DNA from: Chloroflexia bacterium
GTDB taxonomy: Bacteria; Chloroflexota; Chloroflexia; Thermobaculales; Thermobaculaceae
Length of the DNA stretch: 64,000 bases
NCBI GenBank assembly: GCA_030446765.1
Contig: JAUJMR010000003.1
Span: 203,738-267,737, forward strand
Direction: 5' to 3'
Shown: in pieces, positions 59,343 through 64,000 of the stretch
Position numbering within the stretch: the stretch's first letter is position 1
Layout: each line of letters begins with the position of its first letter
The notes under the pieces: model-generated
Seen by the model: the letters and a program-made list of their open reading frames with translations, nothing else
Database searches by the model: none
Told to the model about the DNA's origin: nothing
Program-made: the position numbers and the translations under genes

Positions 59343-59812
59343 GATGCCCAAGCCAAGCTCGACAAGCTGTATCGCGAAACGAATACGAGAGCGCTCGGAC
59401 GACAGATCCACGACTTCCTGTCCGAGCGGGGAGATGCGGATCGGTCCCCGGTGTTCCTTCAAGCTCCTTGCCTGCCGGCACGTCATCGGGCATTGCTGCC
59501 TGTCCTCCCTGTGCGCCCACACGGGGCTGCTATCTGGTGAGGGAAGATGGAGGCTCTCCCGGCCTGGAGGGTGGGTTGTGCCTGGCCGCCGCTTCTGCAC
59601 AACAAACGTACGGCTAAGGCATTAAGGGAATCGGCCCGTTCTCGGACCTGCTGTAAAGAATCGGGCAGGAGTGTTTGGTCGAGCAGAACCTAGCCCCGGG
59701 CTGTGCTGTGATAGCATTGGGCCACTCAAGCGGCGGGTGTCGGGAACAGAACCAGTACGTATCTGGCGTTTGCTGATCGGATGCTCGCTCAGCGGTACGG
59801 AGTCGCGGTGGG
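59343..59812. other. Region without a supported gene; ends with a duplicated gene tail
   Basis: Base composition falls here. At 59772-59816 the frame ADRMLAQRYGVAVG-stop is nearly identical to the end of the small gene at 60136-60291 (ADRMVGQRYGAAVG-stop): a duplicated tail lacking its body. Nothing else is recognised. Confidence 0.45.
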
Positions 59813-60115
59813 GTGAGAAGGTCTGTTGTGGCTGATGTGCTGAGTCCCATAGGTTTCCTCGTGACATCTCTGCTCATCGTGGCTGTGGGGCTGACGGCGT
59901 TTGTTGCGGTGTCACGTGGGCTGAGAGTTCGAGTCCTGGCTTGGGTTGTAGCGGTCGTCGTGTGGTTGGCTACGTACCTGCTGCTTTGGGGCGACGAGAG
60001 TCTGTGGTTAGTCCTGGGATCTTCGACTCTAGTTGCGGCCCTTGCGTACCTAGGTGTCTGGATGCGGTATCGGACCTTCAAGTCCTCCAGTAGGTTCCCT
60101 AACGTGAAGTGGTAG
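59813..60115 (+). CDS. Small three-helix membrane protein, unknown
   Basis: 100 residues from GTG 59813 (a later GTG near 59828 is also possible). Hydrophobic segments: LSPIGFLVTSLLIVAVGLTA, VLAWVVAVVVWLATYLLLWG, LWLVLGSSTLVAALAYLGVW, with a basic tail MRYRTFKSSSRFPNVKW. No family recognised. It lies between two copies of a ~45-bp direct repeat and in AT-richer DNA than the rest of the window, so it may be transferred DNA. Confidence 0.5.
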   Translation: MRRSVVADVLSPIGFLVTSLLIVAVGLTAFVAVSRGLRVRVLAWVVAVVVWLATYLLLWGDESLWLVLGSSTLVAALAYLGVWMRYRTFKSSSRFPNVKW

Positions 60116-60135
60116 GCAGATCTGTGGTTTGGTCC

Positions 60136-60291
60136 ATGGCTGTGGGTATCTCGCTGACGGATGATGATGGCGTCGTGCTCGAGGTGCGGGATGTGATCGC
60201 GTACCTGCTGCCGAAGGTGGATCGGGACAAATGGCGGCGGGTGGTTGCTGATCGGATGGTTGGTCAGCGGTACGGGGCCGCGGTGGGGTGA
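60136..60291 (+). CDS. Small soluble protein, unknown
   Basis: 51 residues: MAVGISLTDDDGVVLEVRDV, IAYLLPKVDRDKWRRVVADR, MVGQRYGAAVG. Its last 15 codons are duplicated at 59772-59816. Compact, charged, could be a toxin-antitoxin or phage-type small protein, but nothing identifies it. Confidence 0.4.
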   Translation: MAVGISLTDDDGVVLEVRDVIAYLLPKVDRDKWRRVVADRMVGQRYGAAVG

Positions 60292-60355
60292 CAGCCGCCG
60301 AGAGACGTACTGACTCTGAAGCCTGTTTTGGCACAAGCTTGGACGGGGGATACTC

Positions 60356-60574
60356 ATGGATTTAGCGCTAGATGGGGTGCTGGCAATTTTTCTAGGCATC
60401 GTGCTCGTGGGCTTCCGTAAGCCTCTCAGCCGGGTCACGATCGATATGCAGAATGCAATATGGGGAACCCACATGGGCGAGCGAGAGGTCGCGCTGAACG
60501 AGGTCCTAGCAGTTATCGTCGGGATCGGATTCCTGGTGGTGGGACTCATCAACATGTTACGTACGTTGAGCTAG
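60356..60574 (+). CDS. Small two-helix membrane protein, unknown
   Basis: 72 residues from ATG 60356 behind GGGGGA: MDLALDGVLAIFLGIVLVGF, then an amphipathic loop SRVTIDMQNAIWGTHMGERE, then LNEVLAVIVGIGFLVVGLIN. Two hydrophobic helices; no family recognised. Confidence 0.55.
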   Translation: MDLALDGVLAIFLGIVLVGFRKPLSRVTIDMQNAIWGTHMGEREVALNEVLAVIVGIGFLVVGLINMLRTLS

Positions 60575-60958
60575 TAGTTTGGGCGTGAGACGTTGCCGGA
60601 GTGGGCTGCTGTGCAGGCTGGGTTCGTTTCTGGGGCGTGGTCTGGTGCTTCGGGTGGCGAGAAGGTGCCGTGGCTGCTGAGCATCGACTTGGATCAGGGA
60701 GCCGCGCTTGTAGTCCCACTGTCGTACTCATGGGATGGATCGGGTGCTGGCAGTCGGGGGGGATCGTTCGGTGTGATATGCCTGCAACGGGTGCAGGGGT
60801 AATCTCAGAGCTATGTTCGGGTTGCAGTAGGTCGCCAAAACATCCACCATGGTGAGTGCCTGGCACTGGTTGGTGCTGGGGTAACTATAGCCCACCTTTC
60901 GCTGAGCTGATAGAGCGTGGCGATCAATTCCGAGACATTTCGGGACAGTGTCCCGCTC
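60575..60958. other. Intergenic region, no supported gene
   Basis: Rightward frames of 60-85 codons exist but are repetitive in Gly/Ser/Val and lack ribosome binding sites. It is still AT-richer than the flanks. Confidence 0.35.
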
Positions 60959-61270
60959 TTACCCCTCCTCGACCTCATAGCCGGGGAAAGCCTGGTCGAA
61001 GGGCTCGAGCTGCAAGACATCGGGCAGGTCCACCTGGTACAGGCGCAGCGCCGCGGCGAAGGTCAGCAGCGTGAAGGTGTAGTGGCCCTCGCCCTGGGGA
61101 TCGGTGCGGAAGTACGCGCCCTTCGGCGTGCGCCACAGCCGCATCTGCTTGCCGTTGCGCCAGACGTTGAGCGGGCCCTGGGTGCTGAAGAGCCGGCCCG
61201 TACGTAGTGGAAGTACGGCGGGGGCCATCGGGCTGAGGTATCCCCTGGACCGAAATACGTTCCTTGACAC
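60959..61270 (-). CDS. Hypothetical protein
   Basis: 103 residues: start uncertain (GTG 61270 or ATG 61228). LPLRTGRLFSTQGPLNVWRN, GKQMRLWRTPKGAYFRTDPQ, GEGHYTFTLLTFAAALRLYQ, VDLPDVLQLEPFDQAFPGYE. Soluble, beta-rich then helical. Composition and codon use look like a real gene. No family recognised. Confidence 0.55.
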   Translation of the reverse strand: MSRNVFRSRGYLSPMAPAVLPLRTGRLFSTQGPLNVWRNGKQMRLWRTPKGAYFRTDPQGEGHYTFTLLTFAAALRLYQVDLPDVLQLEPFDQAFPGYEVEEG

Positions 61271-61342
61271 CTGCCATGACGTGTGCTACTTTGCGAACCA
61301 GACGGTCGCCGTGGGCCGTGACCGCTCTGGAGGGCCGAACCC

Positions 61343-61876
61343 GTGAGAGATGACCCAAGCCGCAGGCCGTACGACGGTTCCCCGGACGATCTCCACAACG
61401 ACGATACCCAGGCCATCCGACGTGACCGCGTGCTCAGGCCTGAACCAGACGTGATCGAGGAGCGCTACGTCGAGCCGGCGCCCTATGTTGATCCCGCGCC
61501 TCCCGTGCGGGACAGATATGTGGAGGAGCGATACGTGGAGCGTCCGCGAGTGCAAGAAGAGGTAGTGGAGACCAGAACGACGCGCGCGCGCGCAGACACT
61601 CTCGCCCGGTACGCCCGCATAATCTACTTCATCTTCGGGGTGATCGAATCGCTCATCGCCATACGGGCGGTGTTGCGCCTGCTCGGTGCGCGAGAGACGG
61701 GTTTTGCGTCCTTCATATACGGGATTACGGGTCCGTTCGTTGCCCCTTTCCAGGGCCTTTTCAACGAGCCGGACTTCGGTTCCTCCGTGATTGAGCTCAG
61801 CTCGCTCCTCGCGATCATCGTGTACGCCCTGCTCGCGTATGCCCTCGTCCGCCTGCTCTACATCTTCAGCGACTGA
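61343..61876 (+). CDS. YggT-like membrane protein with acidic/Pro N-terminus
   Basis: 177 residues from GTG 61343. The N-terminal ~95 residues are polar, with RYVEPAPYVDPAPPVRDRYV-type repeats. The C-terminal YggT-like part has helices RIIYFIFGVIESLIAIRAVL and LSSLLAIIVYALLAYALVRL flanking GFASFIYGITGPFVAPFQGL, the loop typical of YggT/Ycf19 proteins. These are envelope proteins tied to osmotic stress, cell division or cytochrome assembly. Monocistronic; converges with the downstream gene. Confidence 0.75.
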   Translation: MRDDPSRRPYDGSPDDLHNDDTQAIRRDRVLRPEPDVIEERYVEPAPYVDPAPPVRDRYVEERYVERPRVQEEVVETRTTRARADTLARYARIIYFIFGVIESLIAIRAVLRLLGARETGFASFIYGITGPFVAPFQGLFNEPDFGSSVIELSSLLAIIVYALLAYALVRLLYIFSD

Positions 61877-61940
61877 GGTTCTACCACAAGAGAAGCAGCC
61901 GTGCCGCAGGCTTCTCCCCGCATTCTGCTGAATCCCCAGC

Positions 61941-63827
61941 CTAACGCTGCCCCCGTCTCGCGAGCCGCACCCGCGCCACGACAGCCCGATGGTCCGAGGT
62001 ATCCATCTCAAGGATTCGCACATCGTGCGTTTCCCATTCGCCGGTCGCGAGGATATAGTCGATTCGCCGATAGTCCAGCGAAGTGTACGCACCCGGACCG
62101 AGCATGCGTCCGATGTCAGCAAACCCCGCGCTCGATAGCAGGCGCAGTTCCGGGGAACCGGGGTCGGCGTTCAGGTCGCCCATAATCAGCGTGGGCCGCC
62201 GTCCATCCAGAAGCGCCAGCATCTCGCCTATCTGCGCGAGCCGTACCGCGCCCGCGTCCTTCGGGGCGGCCAGGTGGGTCGTCAGCACCCACGCGGACCC
62301 CCAGCGCGTCCCCAGTCGGACCATCAGCGCGCTCCGCTGGAGATTGCGGGTCACCGCGTATTGCCGCTGCTCGGTGCGCTCGACCTGGAGACGAGTCAAT
62401 ACGGCGTTTCCCCACAGCCCGTCGTCGGTCGCGGCGCCTAACACGACCTGCATCCCGAGCCTCCGCCGGAGCCAGAGCACCTCGTCGGTTCCCGTTCTGC
62501 CCAGCCAGCCCCGGCTCACCTCCTGCAGCACGACCACATCCGGACGCTGTTCCTCAATGGTGCGGGCCGTGCGCTCCAGGCTCCAGGTGCCATCGTGCGC
62601 GAAGCCTGCCCGGATGTTGAACGTCATAACCGTGAGGTCAGGGCCGGCGTGTCCGACGCGCGATGGCGCATCATCCACGATCCTCTGGCCTGCACAGGCC
62701 GCGAACAGGAGGTTGCCGACGACTGCGGCAACGGTTGTCCCATACCGCGGGCGCAGTGGCTCGAGCGCCGATCCTCCACTGGCCAGTAGCGCACCGGCGG
62801 TGAGCAGCACTCCATACCCGAGAAGGACCGTCTCAGAGCCGCTCAGGGTGTAGTATGCCGCCAGGAGGGCGATCGCCAGAACGATCCCGCCGACGAGCCA
62901 CAGTGCGTCTCGGCGGCCCGCGTTCGACACTGTGGGGCGTTCTGCCTGCAGGATGGGCGTGATGCCGAGCGTGATGGCGGCTGTGCCGAGGATCAGGCCC
63001 GGTGCGGCGAATGCACCGCCGCGCCAGCCGAGCACGATCCCGATCCATCCGAGCGCCGCGATCAGGAGGACGCCCGCAACCCGGTAGCGACCGGGCCGGG
63101 CGGTCAGCGTCCCACTAATCGCAACGCCGATGGTAATGCCGGTGGCGAGCACGGCAGCGGCTGCCGGAAAGGTGAGGCCAAGCTTGACCTGAGCGAGGCC
63201 CAGGTTGCCCGCCACCAGGTGGTACAACGCGAGGCCCGGTCCGACGCCGAGTAATACGGCGCCAGCGGGCGACGCTTGTCCGGGACCATCCCGAAGGCAG
63301 CGCAATGGTAGGGTCAAGAGCGCGACCAGCAGGACCGTCAGCAGCACCGCCCCACGCCCCGTCGCCCACGGCAGGTCGAGCGTGCCGAATGTGATCCGGA
63401 TCGCCAGGTCGAGCCCGAGCCCTGCCACCACCCCCAGGGACGCAGCAGCCCGGTGCGTCTCGAGCAGGGCCGGGGTGAGCAGGCACCAACCGCCAACGAT
63501 CGCCCCGCCGAGCGCCGCGCGGGCCTCGGGCTGCTGCCAGAACTGCAGCAGGAGCCGCGACCCGGCGAGTACTGTGACCACCACGGGGAACGTGCCGCGT
63601 CGCCGCACGGCCACGGCCAGGGTCGTGAGTGTCGCCGAGACGGCGAGCACGATACCGGCCGAATACAGCCAGCCCCGGTTATCGGCAACGATCATAAGAT
63701 ACGTGGCGAGTACCCGCGTCCCCTGAAGCATGAGCACGGTGGCAAGAGCGGCGAGAAGACCGACGCGTAGCGACCGGCTTCGCTCTCGGTCCAGTCTCGT
63801 CGGCGTACCCGGTCGGCGTATCGTCAA
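61941..63827 (-). CDS. Polytopic membrane protein with C-terminal endonuclease/exonuclease/phosphatase domain
   Basis: About 628 residues, intact. TTG 63827 overlaps the P450 stop codon (TTGA), so translation is probably coupled. Residues 10-400 hold about ten TM helices ([57 protein letters not shown] and more). The EEP domain starts at [11 protein letters not shown], with [13 protein letters not shown] (Glu metal ligand), [20 protein letters not shown] (Asp/Asn), [13 protein letters not shown] and [14 protein letters not shown] (catalytic His). The same TM-EEP arrangement occurs in several Chloroflexota proteins. Possibly a membrane-bound phosphodiesterase acting on lipids or envelope polymers; function unproven. 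Confidence 0.85.
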   Translation of the reverse strand: MTIRRPGTPTRLDRERSRSLRVGLLAALATVLMLQGTRVLATYLMIVADNRGWLYSAGIVLAVSATLTTLAVAVRRRGTFPVVVTVLAGSRLLLQFWQQPEARAALGGAIVGGWCLLTPALLETHRAAASLGVVAGLGLDLAIRITFGTLDLPWATGRGAVLLTVLLVALLTLPLRCLRDGPGQASPAGAVLLGVGPGLALYHLVAGNLGLAQVKLGLTFPAAAAVLATGITIGVAISGTLTARPGRYRVAGVLLIAALGWIGIVLGWRGGAFAAPGLILGTAAITLGITPILQAERPTVSNAGRRDALWLVGGIVLAIALLAAYYTLSGSETVLLGYGVLLTAGALLASGGSALEPLRPRYGTTVAAVVGNLLFAACAGQRIVDDAPSRVGHAGPDLTVMTFNIRAGFAHDGTWSLERTARTIEEQRPDVVVLQEVSRGWLGRTGTDEVLWLRRRLGMQVVLGAATDDGLWGNAVLTRLQVERTEQRQYAVTRNLQRSALMVRLGTRWGSAWVLTTHLAAPKDAGAVRLAQIGEMLALLDGRRPTLIMGDLNADPGSPELRLLSSAGFADIGRMLGPGAYTSLDYRRIDYILATGEWETHDVRILEMDTSDHRAVVARVRLARRGQR

Positions 63828-64000
63828 CGCTTCTCCGGCGTCATCGCCATGCCGTGGGCGGGCCGGAGGGTCACGAGCGGCTTGAGCCCGACCGGATGGC
63901 CGGGAACGTTGTGGAGCCGCCAGTGCTGCGCGAGCGTCGCGAGCAGCAGGATCCCCTCCATCCATGCGAACCCCTCCCCGATGCACTGCCGCGGGCCGCC
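63824..64000 (-). CDS. Cytochrome P450 (C-terminal end only)
   Basis: Haem-thiolate monooxygenase; only the last 58 codons lie in the window. [20 protein letters not shown] is the haem-binding loop (F/G-G-x-R-x-C-I-G) with the proximal Cys, followed by the L-helix [20 protein letters not shown] and [16 protein letters not shown], the class end. The stop overlaps the start of the membrane EEP gene. Substrate unknown. Confidence 0.92.
   Translation of the reverse strand, partial: GGPRQCIGEGFAWMEGILLLATLAQHWRLHNVPGHPVGLKPLVTLRPAHGMAMTPEKR

Overview
The window is high-GC bacterial DNA. Its gene content fits a member of the Chloroflexota close to the Thermomicrobia/Sphaerobacter group: SigK/RskA-type ECF sigma with a TM-anchored anti-sigma, tandem YsnF/AvaK-type stress proteins, a MEDS-domain kinase, DUF4396 plus CopZ/CopA/CsoR, HemA/HemL, SucC/SucD and sigma-54. 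That placement is inference from gene content; no 16S gene is present. Many genes that must be functional (fumC, ftsH, hemA, hemL, rpe, sucC, sucD, rpoN, copA) are split by single-base indels, often in G/C homopolymers or GC dinucleotide runs. I therefore read most frameshifts as consensus-sequence errors and give whole-gene spans, noting where reading frames change. Interrupted genes are not called biological pseudogenes unless the decay goes well beyond indels.

Layout. 0-15.4 kb: a lipoprotein cytochrome c, an anti-sigma/ECF sigma pair, two transporters (EamA, MFS), fumarase, a membrane glycosyltransferase, a single-domain response regulator, two tandem YsnF-type proteins with a small membrane protein and a strong terminator, a YdcF protein and FtsH. 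15.6-15.8 kb: two tRNA-Glu genes (CTC and TTC anticodons), each followed by a terminator. 16-23 kb: a gene graveyard next to the tRNAs. It holds a KaiC/histidine-kinase chimera, a broken methyltransferase, an IS3-type transposase remnant, and an approximately 2 kb tandem duplication of an intradiol dioxygenase plus a small secreted protein, in which the left copy is heavily decayed. 23-36.5 kb: cupin, S9 peptidase, methyltransferase, IlvD, a shattered coiled-coil protein, DUF697-like and DUF2171-like proteins, a phosphotriesterase and a CPBP protease. 36.7-47.3 kb: central metabolism and regulation: hemA-hemL, rpe, MarR/O-methyltransferase divergent pair, sucC-sucD, a PAS kinase and rpoN, with two parS-like sites about 2 kb apart. 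47.6-53 kb: GlcF, membrane proteins, a DsbA-family protein and an HTH/MEDS-kinase operon. 53.2-58 kb: a copper module (DUF4396, CopZ, CopA, CsoR). 58-64 kb: nucleotidyltransferase, a uvrA tail, small membrane ORFs with a direct repeat, a YggT-type protein, an endonuclease/exonuclease/phosphatase-family membrane protein and the end of a cytochrome P450.

The most notable observation is the DsbA-family gene at about 50.5-51.1 kb. An in-frame TGA sits exactly where the family has its active-site cysteine. A stem with a GGUCUG apical loop starts 16 nt downstream, close to the spacing and loop of the E. coli fdhF SECIS. It is a candidate selenoprotein. Other leads are a CopA whose last transmembrane region runs on into a His/Met-rich outer domain, a putative zinc knuckle inside sigma-54, the parS pair, and a family of dispersed ~130 bp palindromic intergenic repeats.
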